From the NCBI RefSeq assembly GCF_022605725.1, contig NC_065563.1:7776518-7840517 (forward strand): 64,000 nucleotides of DNA, given 5' to 3'. The DNA is from Anthonomus grandis grandis. Lineage: Eukaryota; Arthropoda; Insecta; Coleoptera; Curculionidae. The notes beneath the pieces are model-generated. The model worked only from the letters and a program-made list of their open reading frames with translations. It searched no databases and was not told the origin of the DNA. The position numbers and the translations under genes are program-made. Every line of letters starts with the position of its first letter. Position 1 is the stretch's first letter. Positions 34,663 to 44,110 of this stretch are shown piece by piece.

Positions 34663-34993
34663 TCTAAAAACAATAGTTTTGGAAATAATAATTAAAATAA
34701 AATTTGGCGTTTTTTATAAATCAGCCTCTAATTCACGAACTAATAAACATTTTGCAACGCTGTTAAAGGATTTAGAATAAGTTGAGGCATCTTTTTCTAA
34801 TTTAACCGCCCTCGTATCTCCTATAGTTTCGGAAATAGCAGTAGTCATACATAGCAAATAGGACACCCTGTATAGTGTATTATACAGCAATGAAGAGTAA
34901 AAATTTGCTAAAATATGCAGGGCGTTCCATTTAAAAAAACTTACTTGACAATGAAAACTTTCTGTTTTTGAAGGTGGTAGACAATGGTACAGT

Positions 34994-36061
34994 GAAAACA
35001 TCTTGTCGAACTTGCATTGTCTTATTTATTTAATGTAACACGACGTTTCGGTTGGTAAGTATCTCCAACCGTTATCAAGTGTAAACTGACAGCAAACTAC
35101 TATTCTATAGGCTTATATACTAGATGTGTGCAGCGATGTGGAAAGGAAAGTCATCCGTGAAAAGAGTTGGGGGGAGGACACGCCTCTCTCTAGATCCTAC
35201 ACTGTCCTGAGAGTAGAGGCTTCCAGATGTTGGGTATATCGACGCTTGGCTGGGTGAAGATCCCCTGATTCTGTGAAATGAAAGCTGCCTCTACGAACTT
35301 CCTCTTCCGCCAGTGCTGTTCCTTGTGCAGAATCTTGGCTTCTGACCAATGGATATTGTGTCCATTATGCCACGCGTGCTCTGCTATTCCGGATTTGGAA
35401 ACCTCTCCTCTTTGGGTCCAGCTGCGATGTTCCTTCGCTCTGACTTCTAGGGGGCGCTTCGTTTCACCTATGTATGAGTCACCGCACTCACATGGGATCC
35501 GGTAGACGCAATTTTTGGTATCCAACAGGCCATCTGGTTTGGTCTTTGATACCACGCTTCTGATAGTGGTGCTAGATCTAAAGGCAGTTCTAATATTGTA
35601 CTTGCTGGCAATGCGTCGGATTTGTTCCGATGTACCCCTAATGTGGTATGGGTAGAAGTCTGGTTGTCGTGGTGGCCTCGTCTCTGATTTGATTTGGACG
35701 CGTCCTTTGGATGGTCCTACTTATTAGCTTCTTTGGATATCCATTCTGTTGTAGGTCTTTGTAGATGGTATCCACTTCAGTCTTGAGATCCTCGTCGCTT
35801 CTACAGATGGTTCGAGCTCTATTGTAGAACGAACGATAGAATAGAACGAATAGAATCTACGAACTTCAGTTTATAGAAAACCAACACACACGGGCCAGTA
35901 TCTTCACTATGAGTCCAACCATCCTGCAACCACCTAAGTAGGCATCATAAGATCACTCGCTGTCAGTTTACACTTGATAACGGTTGGAGATACTTACCAA
36001 CCAAAACGTCGTGTTACATTAAATAAATAAGACAATGCAAGTTCGACAAGATGTTTTCAAT
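34994..36061 (-). mobile_element. Penelope-like retroelement, 5'-truncated, with inverted terminal repeats
   Basis: 34994-35090 and 35964-36061 are inverted copies of a ~97-bp terminal repeat, sharing 'acttgataacggttggagat' and the distal 'gacaatgcaagttcgacaag'. The coding remnant lies between them on the minus strand. A ~20-bp direct repeat ('atgaaaacttt..gtttttga' at 34950-34971 and 36059-36078) flanks the insertion and matches a single site in the mariner arm, so it is the likely target duplication. Each repeat carries a hammerhead-like core (35042-35079 and 35973-36010) with a strong GGTTGG/CCAACC helix II but a mutated CTGATGA (CTTGATAA). Confidence 0.88.
35190..35850 (-). pseudogene. 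Penelope RT C-terminus plus GIY-YIG endonuclease
   Basis: The reverse strand from about 35850 reads FYNRARTICRSDEDLKTEVD, TIYKDLQQNGYPKKLISRTI (end of the RT region), a frameshift near 35690, PPRQPDFYPYHIRGTSEQIR, RIASKYNIRTAFRSS, then the GIY-YIG domain: CVYRIPCECGDSYIGETKRP, LEVRAKEHRSWTQRG, GIAEHAWHNGHNIHWSEAKI. The stop is at 35190 after SGQCRI. Penelope elements encode exactly this RT plus GIY-YIG order. The nuclease frame is open from 35555 to 35190, but the RT catalytic core is missing by 5' truncation. Confidence 0.9.
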
Positions 36062-36579
36062 GAAAACTTTGTTTTTGAGACACTCTGTACATGTATCAAT
36101 ACTGTCACCAAAATTAGAATTTCCAAACAAACACTTTCTATCTTAACTTTTTTTTAATATCATTTACAGCGGCAAAAAAAATCATGTGTAAATAGAGTTG
36201 GGACACTCAGGCCCCTGTATATCTATGGGGTGACTGTTTTTCTCAATTAATCACACAATAGCGTCAAATATGTCAATTTCGATGAAGCTGCTGCACGTTT
36301 AAAAGCCTCAATAGGGTGACCAAATAAAAGGTAAGTAAATTACCTAAATAATTTTCTAAAATATTTGGGCACCAAAATTAAAAAAAAAACATCCTTTTCC
36401 ACCAAACACCCTAAAAGAGAAAAAAAAGCTTTATGTATTGCTCCCTCCCCCGTTAGCCAGCTACAATGTTGCCAAACGTACTGTGCCGCTTGCCGCCCGC
36501 TTGCCTTATGACGTGACATGCATGTCCCCCACAGAACCCCCCGCCACCAATCAACAACATTCATCATCACTACTTATAG

Positions 36580-36899
36580 GACCGATGAGAATGCCGCCCC
36601 CGACCAGCGGCGGCATCAACGAGCCCCAAGAGTGTCCGTACTGTAGGCGCACCTTCAGCTGCTACTACAGCCTTAAGCGGCACTTCCAAGACAAACACGA
36701 ACAGTCGGACACGCTGTACGTGTGCGAGTTCTGTCACCGACGGTACCGCACCAAGAACTCGTTGACCACCCACAAGAGTCTACAGCACCGGGGCTCCAGC
36801 GGGATGCTGAAGCGGCTGTTGAAGACCACCGCGATCAAGAGCGTGTTGGGGGTGGCGGCCAGCGTTAGTCCGCCCCACGGCGGCCAGAGGCCGCAGTAA
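36580..36899 (+). CDS. br: broad alternative terminal exon D (C2H2 pair)
   Basis: The acceptor 'actacttatag' at 36579 leaves GA, which with the mini-exon's G makes Gly. PMRMPPPTSGGINEPQE follows, then fingers CPYCRRTFSCYYSLKRHFQD and CEFCHRRYRTKNSLTTHKSL..H, with the same spacing and 8-residue linker as exons A-C. The tail is GSSGMLKRLLKTTAIKSVLG..., ending GGQRPQ and TAA. A second in-phase acceptor, 'tcccccacag' at 36534, would add 15 residues. It is the most distal and most GC-rich of the four, and I recall it as a Z3-like isoform (unverified). An ATG at 36438 lies upstream of both acceptors and is not a start. Confidence 0.92.
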
Positions 36900-37466
36900 G
36901 GTTTGAGGTTGTTTGATATGTTCGCGATTTTTTTTTCTCTCTTCTTGGTTTTACGTTTCAAATTTTTGGCGGGGTTTTTTTTTCTTTCGGCTGAAATGAC
37001 ATTGTTTTAAGGAAGGGAGTCTGGCAACATCGGTTGTTTTATGTCAGTGTTGTCGGATGTCATAAGAGTTATCGCATGCGCTGTTTTAATCATCGTAAGT
37101 TTTTATTGAAGAAGTCCATTTTGGAAATGGAGTAAATGGATGCTAATATTGTTTTAGGAGTTATGGATTTCGATGAGATCACTCATCATCATTGGAATCT
37201 AAAATATGTTTATAATCAAAATCGTACAAGGTTTAAAAAGTCATTACAAAGGTGAAATGCACAATACAGTCTTGTACTAGAACTACAAATTAATTTAAAA
37301 GAACTTGATTGTTTAAAAACAATTAAAAGCATAAATATTAAAATTGCGCAGAAGGTGATGGCATCTAATAATTATTAACCATTGATCCAGGCCAAATGTC
37401 ATTTAAAATATATTGCGAAAGGTTGAAAAATGTTGAAGCTGGAGATAAACAGACCATAATATGAAT
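36900..37466. other. 3' flank of exon D, no gene
   Basis: AT-rich and probably 3' UTR at first. A 'gtctggcaacatcgg...agtgttgtcgg' stretch near 37018-37055 resembles the 'ttgcca' repeats elsewhere. Nothing coding seen. Confidence 0.45.
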
Positions 37467-39255
37467 CACTTATTTGAGAAACCCCACATGTTCAAAAATC
37501 AAGATTTTAAGAAAAACTGCTTTAATTAACTTAAAAATCTAAAAAAGCAAGTGTCCCAAAATAAAGTATGGGTACTTGCTGTAAAGTTTTTAGCAAAAAT
37601 GAAAACCAAAATCTTATGGTCTTGTGAGAAAAAAATTAAAATGGCCGTGGACATGTGGGGTTTCTAGAATAAACATACAACTTTTTTTGAAAACGAGTTT
37701 ATGAAGTCGAAATAATATCAAATACAATACAAAATAATAGAAAAACTCTGTCAATCTTCATTAACATTGTCATCGTCACCACCAACAGTTGGCCATTCAA
37801 ATATTTGCCGATAAAGGTTTTCAATTTCTTCGCCTTTTCCTTCTATAAACCTCTCAAACTTTTTGATATTCAACATTTTTTTTGCACTGATTGGGATTTT
37901 TGTATTAGGGGGGTATGCAACGACTGCTGGAACAGTTCTGACAACGGTAAATGTTCCTAACCTAAATTTATGCTCTACAAGGCCATCAATAAAGTTTGGG
38001 GCAGTCACGACGCCTTTTTCGGGTTCACCTTGGCAAAATCCCTGTCACATGGCATGTAGGAATGTCCTCTTATGGGAAAATACTGGTTCACACTTTGAAA
38101 TCGTCCGAGGTCTGTAAGGCCTAAGCACATCCTAACAACTGAATGGTTTTTATTCTGGCCACCGTATCCGTCAGAAAAAATATGGAAATGTTCAATGTTT
38201 GGTGGAAATTCACTATTTATAAAATCCATAATAAAGGAACAAACCTCATTTGGTCCTTTTTTGCCTATACCTTCATGGTATACATAAAACATTGTTTTTC
38301 CAGACTGAAGGTCGTGGATATTAACACTTAGAGACAAGCTAAAACGTTCCTTGAATATCTTGCGATAAAAGCTGTACTTCACAGATGATTCGGGATATTT
38401 GTTGATAAATAACTCATGCATTTTTTTGATGTCCAATTTTTCACTAAGATAGTGATAGTGTCGACTGCCATAATGTGATTTTTTTTAAGGGAAATATACG
38501 AATATGTTCCTCTAATTACCTGACCACCCCTCCAGGTTTTGCATTTCCTGGGGTACTTTTACCTCGTCTATTGTTAGGTGATTTTCCCAATGATAATAAA
38601 CAAGTGTCGAACATGGTCTACGGTGACGCCACGGATACTAACAAAAGATTTGCAAGGTTTTGCAAACACTAAACTTTCCTGAACTAGAAGACACCGTATT
38701 TATATGATTTGCTTTTTGGTATTGCATTACTAATACTCTAGGTCGTTTTCTTGAAATTTCTGAACACTCGATTGAAGTCTGCAAATATGCATCTTGTTCA
38801 TTTTTCGTTTTAATGCCGATCTCCTTTGGGAATTTTATGGAAACAGCGTTATCTACATCTAAAAGCGAAAAACATAGTAAAATGAAACTTAAATCGACAA
38901 AAATAAAATTATTTATCTTACTGGCATGGTTTACCTATTGCCCGCTCCTTTACTTTAATGCCTCTGTAATTCAGATATTCTTTGCTTTCACTTCATTTTT
39001 ATAAATAACTTGTTTAAATCCCTTTTTGCGTTTTTTAGGAATAACTTCCACAGAAACATCCTCCTCGGATGACGACATTGTCAAAACTAAATATAAATAA
39101 ACGCAGTACGCAAGGCATGCTATTTGCCACGTAGGCGTTTATTTGAGAAACACCACGGGCCGGGACTTTCAAATTAATTTTTTCAAATAAATACATATTT
39201 TAAAGTAGCGCTGAAAGCGTTATATGGGTTGGACATGTGTGATTTCTCTGTAAAA
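37467..39255 (-). mobile_element. 'QNK' DNA transposon relic with repeated ends, copy 3
   Basis: End-type motifs occur twice on each side: 'tttgagaaaccccacatgtt' (about 37472) and 'ggacatgtggggtttctaga' (about 37648) on the left; 'tttatttgagaaacaccacg' (about 39135) and 'ggacatgtgtgatttctctg' (about 39228) on the right. Outermost copies are inverted relative to each other, as are inner ones. This matches TIR plus subterminal repeats, as in the 31-kb copy but with a different sequence. Exact termini are uncertain. Confidence 0.6.
37751..39078 (-). pseudogene. 'QNK' DDE-like transposase relic, copy 3
   Basis: Starts MSSSEEDVSVEVIPKKRKKG at 39078, then NYRGIKVKERAIGKPC (frameshifted), SSGKFSVCKTLQIFC and KLDIKKMHELFINKYPESSV. 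At 38436-38005: SFYRKIFKERFSLSLSVNIH, FYVYHEGIGKKGPNEVCSFI, HIFSDGYGGQNKN and YFPIRGHSYMPCDRDFAKVN. A frameshift near 38008 leads to the tail TAPNFIDGLVEHKF... ending at 37751. The middle section carrying the Cys pair and the first Asp is deleted between FKERFSLSL and VNIHDL. Two of the three proposed catalytic Asp remain. Dead. Confidence 0.76.
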
Positions 39256-40139
39256 TATGCGTCTATTATAGAAGACATTACGTTTGGCGATACAAACGTC
39301 TAGAGGACGCCACTTACAGCATTTTTTTGGTAATTCAAATTAAAATTTTTATTATCCAAAATTGACACAATACAGTGTATGGAATTCGTCTATGTTCAAA
39401 GAAGCTAAAGTTTCAACCATTACATAGCTAAATCTACACTATCACTAAACCTAGTTTACACACTCAAAAACATGATTGAGCCACAAACTTAATAAATATA
39501 CCTGGACTGCTAATGCATATGGCCACCATACCCAAAAATGACCACTGTCTGGTGGCCGCCATTTTTATAGTGGTTGTGTCCTTTTGGAGTTGGTCACTCT
39601 GAACATTTCTAGTGTTGCCAACAAAAAATATATAAATAACGGTAATGAAGTTGACGACACTAACGTTTGACGTGTGACCTGTCACGAACTAAATTAATTT
39701 TTTTCATTGTCATTGTTTTTAAACCATCATTGGGATTCTAAAATCACGACTCGACACGATCACTCGATATGACTTCTAAATAACATTCTCAATTGTGAGT
39801 ATAGCGGATTGCCTAGTTTTTGGCGATTTTTAAACGACGCTTGGGTATATCGTCTGCAACAGGCGATGTAGCTTTCTCCTTATTTAATATCTGGATATTG
39901 TATCACCGTCCTTAATTAAACGTATTTGGTTCACTGCTTCTCAAAACCGAATTATTGTGAATTGTCTGTCTGTGTTGTTTATGATAGAATAATATATAGA
40001 GTTGTTTATTTTTACTAATATAAACCCTTGCTAATTACAAACCCTCATAAAATTATCTGAGAATTAATTTATTTTATAAATTTTAATGAAATTCTTGAGG
40101 TATAAGAAAAATCACAGATCTAACGCAACTATCTTAAGT
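39256..40139. other. intergenic, no gene
   Basis: No credible frame. 'ggttgccaacaaaaaat'-like motifs continue the 'ttgcca' theme. Nothing else identified. Confidence 0.45.
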
Positions 40140-40441
40140 TCTTTAAAATCACTGCTGGGGACGAAAAAAAGATGTTCTGACAACACTGGAGCGGGTATTA
40201 AAGTTTATTCACTACTCAATGACAATTGATAGACTAGACATGGTTGCCGGCTCTATTTTAAATCAGTCTTATCGAGAAATTTCTTTAATCAAAATCAACA
40301 GATTTTTACGTTTTTTGTTTAGCATTGTTGCCGCTTCGTTTTTTTTAAGAAAGTGACAGGCAAGAACCAGCGTTGCCTTCGTTTATTTTTTGAGAACTAC
40401 TGGTGAGAAAACTAAGACGAATAATGAATACATGGTTCGAT
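40140..40441. repeat. ~418-bp repeat unit, left flank of pogo 3
   Basis: Shares 'caacactggagcgggtatta' and 'atggttgccggctctatttt' with 44020-44100 ('caacactggaacaggtataa', 'atggttgccagctctatttt'). The repeat array therefore existed before pogo 3 split it. Confidence 0.75.
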
Positions 40442-40442
40442 A

Positions 40443-43099
40443 TAGGGTAGAGTGCGCACTTAAGGTTTAATCAGGTAAAAAATCCAAACGAATTGCGTTG
40501 AGAATATATATTTTTTTATTTATGACTGGTGATACTTAAACAACAAAATGAGGTATAATTCGCAAACTAAACATCAGTACTTCCACAGAAAAAATTAAAC
40601 TTAAAAAAAGTGATTTTGCGCACTCTTATAAACCTGCTTTTTAAGAGTACGCATTTAGTATTGTAAGAGTACGCACGCAATTTTATGAACATAGGTCACA
40701 TGTATAAGAACCAGAACCCTCGTAGGCACTGCAATTTTTATGCCACCATTCAGCACACAATATGCACTCAATCCAGTCTTCTGTAACAGGTACTTTAAAT
40801 GTTTTGTTGCACCCTGGACAGCTCCACATTTTCTTATGAGGCGGTGATTTTGGCTTCTTCAAAACAGCTTTTCCATTTTTCGGTGTATTCTTTGCTCTCT
40901 GAGGTTCACAGCGCATTTTATTTTGAAACTCCCTTCCGAAAGCTCTTGTGGTGGTGGTAGGTTATCGCCCATATCTAGTTTGACTATGGGTTTCGGTTTT
41001 TTTTTTCTCTTTTTCTTCAATTAGTTGGTCCTTATATGGGGAGCTGGTGATAATTTCCGACTTTTTGCTTCTGCGACTTGTTGACCTGAACGTAATTGAT
41101 TTGGGTAATGGAGAAATTGTTGTTAATTTAACATAAGTTGATGATGTTCCAGAACTGTTCGATAAATCAAATGTTTTGGTTTCTGGCGCTACAGCAACTG
41201 TTTGTTCCAAAGTTGAAATGATTGCAGATGTATTGGAAACCAGCTCTGTAGGCTGAGGTTAATTTTTCTTAGTAGTGGAACTCTCAAGAACAACAGTTGG
41301 ACTGTCAAGAACTTTGGAAGCATTTTCAGAGGCTAATTCAGAGATTTGATAAGGTTGAATATTGATTTTAGATGTTGAGTTATCAGCGACTTCTAATTGA
41401 ATGTATGGCGCTTCTACTTGCGTAGCTACTGTAGCTGTAGCAGAATTTTCTCGTTCTGTGACTAAAGTGGCCATGCAGTCAGCTTCGGTAAATATATCAT
41501 CATTAAAGGGACATATCCCTGTCACTTTAAAACCTTCAATCGCATTCGTTAAAGTAGCAGCTTTAAAATATGCAGGTGCAAATATTGAAGCAATTTGGTA
41601 GACCGTAATTACCCGCCCTGGATGGTTCGTCAACCATTTTTCACACTCGTTGGAATAAAACTTTTTTAACGGGCTAAAAAAACATCGGTCAAGTGGCTGC
41701 ATACGGTGGCTACTATGAGGAGGAAGTGTTAATGCGATAATGTTATATGCGAAAAAAATCAACTGCTGCAATAGAACAATAGAAGTGTGGTTATCCATTG
41801 TCATTAGTACTGGTTGTTCCTTTGTTGGCTTAGCATGATCTCGAAAATGTGTGGCATAATCAACAAACAAATCCTGATTGATCAAACTACTATCAGATAC
41901 CATTCCAATTGAAGATGGCGGAGCTCCGTCCAAAAGTTCTGCCTTCATTCTTTTACGTGGATATATAAATGCGGGAGGAATAAATTGTCCACTAGCACTA
42001 ATTGCACATACAACAGTAACATTGGTTCCCCGTTCTGCGCTTGATATTTCATTGACACACCTTTTTCCTTTTGTAAAGAAAACTTTAGGGGGTTTGTTTG
42101 GGACAGTTAAAAATCCCGATTCGTCCATATTGTAAATTGCATGTGGCGGAAAAACGGCGAGAGGTTTTTATAAAACCGCTCACACTGTGGTTTATTAAAC
42201 CCAACAGCCCTGGCGACGCTTGTAGCGGTGGGTTGCCTTAATGTAACATCTTTGTGCCGTTTTAAAAATCCACGCAGCCAGCCCTTGCCTGCCATTTTTG
42301 AAGTTATATTAAAACGATGTTTTAATTTGATTTTTCAGCGAACTCAAATGCTAGACTTCTTAGAGCTCTAGAAGTTAACCCGTAAAACATGTTGTCTATT
42401 GTTTTAATATAATTACACAACTCTTCTTCCATTTCTGCTGTTAAAGTAATGTCGAATCTTTCTGGTTTTGTAGCTACAGTTGTCCTTTTTAGCCTTTTTC
42501 TTAACGTGCTTTCCGCCATTCCTAAGGATTTTGCCACGCTTCTCTTACTTTCTCCATTTTCAAGCCTCTGTCTTGCTGCCTCCATAACCGCCGGTGAGCA
42601 TAAAGCACGTTGAGAACTTCGTTTTCTGCCAGACATGCTGAAAAACAAGAAAAAATACGTTTAATCCGTTAGAACAAAAAAACTGGTTTGTAAGAGTGCG
42701 CGCGTACTCTTACAATATTAATGATTGCGCACTCTTACAAAACGAGCGTGTTTTAAAAAGCGTCAGTACTGCCTCCATCTTGGTTCGAAATTGTAAACAA
42801 CGGTATGATTTACACGATTCTTCAAGGTTTATTGTAAGCATGACAAAATATGACCGCGAAATTCTTGAAAACTACAGTTGTGTACAATATCCAAAATGTC
42901 AAAATATAATAACAAAACAGATAAAATTCCTTAAACTTACTTAATAACGTTATTATGGCTATTCATTTGCTTAAAATGCACAAGAAACATGCAGATACTC
43001 CTCTTAATCAGTACGAACTAACACCTTGTTGTTGTCGACAACGTGCTCCAAAAATCGACGAGTGCGTACTCTTATTGACTGCGCACTCTTAGACCACTG
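40443..43099 (-). mobile_element. pogo-like transposon 3 with subterminal repeat clusters
   Basis: TA precedes the left end GGGTAGAGTGCGCAC (40443). The right end, read inward on the minus strand, is CAGTGGTCTAAGAGTGCGCA (ending 43099), with TA outside at 43100. The 12-14-bp motif 'aagagt(g/a)cgcac' occurs near 40445, 40620, 40664, 42691, 42728, 43062 and 43080, on both strands. These are likely transposase-binding sites. The coding relic occupies 40683-42636. Confidence 0.82.
40683..42636 (-). pseudogene. pogo-like transposase with C-terminal Cys/His finger, frameshifted
   Basis: From 42636: MSGRKRSSQRALCSPAVMEA, psq HTH (ESKRSVAKSLGMAESTLRKR), then YGLTSRALRSLAFEFAEKSN. After a shift: GWLRGFLKRHKDVTLRQPTA. 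After another (42128): MDESGFLTVPNKPPK, ISSAERGTNVTVVCAISASG, FIPPAFIYPRKRMKAELLDG, VLMTMDNHTSIV (second catalytic D), SSHRMQPLDRCFFSPLKKFY (third D) and GFKVTGICPFNDDIF. The 41259-42128 stretch, with all three Asp, is open for 289 codons. The downstream linker is frameshifted; the last piece (40916-40683) is a PHD-like CPGCNKTFK...CILCAEWWHKNC...CDLC. The least decayed pogo here. Confidence 0.9.
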
Positions 43100-43101
43100 T
43101 A

Positions 43102-44110
43102 CCATAAGCATAATTTTATATCTATGAAATCAATGACAAATGACAGGTAAAACATTATTGCCAATTCTATCGTAAACGCGTTTTCTCGCCAAGGTGTTTT
43201 TGACAAAAGTAACAGATTGTTTGAGAAAATTAATGGAAGAGAAAAACAATATTTTGGCAACGCTGGAACTGTTATGTAAGTTTATCCAGATTTGTCAAAA
43301 TTAATGACAAGTAAAGTATAAGGCGCTGTTGGCAATAGTTTAGTTTAAAACTAAAATTTCACACACTCAAATTCACATCAAGTATAATTAAAGTTTTTTT
43401 TTTGCTGGTGAAAGAATTAAATTCAGTTGTGGAAACAATAGATCGAAAGCATAATCGTCAAGACGTTTGGGTGATCTGACAAAACCAATGACAAGTGACA
43501 AATAAGACACGATTGCCACATCTACTCAATATTAGTTCTATTAATATTCATTTTATTAATATAAAACGGAAAGGATGTTCTAACAACACTGGAACACTAA
43601 CTGTTCTAACAACACTATTTTAAGTTAGTTTTGGCAAGCCTGGAACAGTTATGTAAGTTTATCCGTTAATTTGACGTCAAGATCTCTCGAAATTAATAAC
43701 AAGTGAAATATAAGGCGTTGTTAGAAACTCTACCAAGAAATTCCTGTGCAAGCACTGTATCGTTAAAAATGTAACTTTAGCAACCAATTCTTATCAATAA
43801 CCGATTTAAAGTTTTTTTGCTCATGAGAGAATTAAATATTGCAATTCAGTTGTGGCAACACTGGATCGAAAACGTAAACGTCAAAACATTCAGGTGATTT
43901 GTCACAGCCAATGACAAGTGACAGATAAGACTCTGTTGCCACTTCTATGTAATATTAGTTCTGTCGAAATATTTTTTTTAATAAAATAGGAAGTTTTCTA
44001 AACGGTAAAAAATATTCTTGCAACACTGGAACAGGTATAAAAGTTTATTCACTACTTCAATAAAAATTGAAAGAAAAGCCATGGTTGCCAGCTCTATTTT
44101 AAATCAAAAT
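43102..44110. repeat. ~418-bp tandem repeat, right of pogo 3
   Basis: 'ccaatgacaagtgac' with 'aataagac.c.gttgccac' recurs near 43490 and 43908 (about 418 bp). 'ggcaacgctggaactgttat' and 'ggcaagcctggaacagttat' recur near 43256 and 43632. Continues the units of 40140-40441. No gene. Confidence 0.75.

Larger units (their letters stand above)
33435..34707. mobile_element. Penelope-type composite with 37-bp perfect inverted ends
   Basis: 33435-33471 and 34671-34707 are perfect inverted repeats of 37 bp ('ccaaattttattttaattat...'). Just inside each lies a hairpin with a CTGATG...GAAACGT layout, facing opposite ways (33681-33711 minus; 34632-34662 plus). No reverse transcriptase remains. The interior holds a mariner fragment and a short hairpin element (34172-34280). 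Confidence 0.6.
32790..36217 (+). mobile_element. mariner-like element with ~190-bp inverted arms, broken by two Penelope-type insertions
   Basis: The left arm from 32790 (CAGGGTGTCCCAACTCTATT) is inverted relative to the right arm ending 36217 (TAGAGTTGGGACACTCAGG...CCTG). Both share 'tacagagtgtctcaa.aaca' and 'acttgacaat' blocks over about 190 bp. The right arm is split: one part is at 34860-34971 and the rest at 36059-36217, around a Penelope element. TA follows the right end. A transposase tail lies inside at 33072-33339. Confidence 0.78.

Noticed and set aside
36438..36579. In-frame ATG upstream of exon D suggesting a stand-alone zinc-finger gene
   Set aside because: Two good in-phase acceptors follow it, and the arrangement matches exons A-C; fingers without the BTB domain would not match the broad pattern.
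39464..39685. 73-codon minus-strand frame
   Set aside because: No family resemblance, no splice or regulatory context, and surrounding sequence looks neutral.
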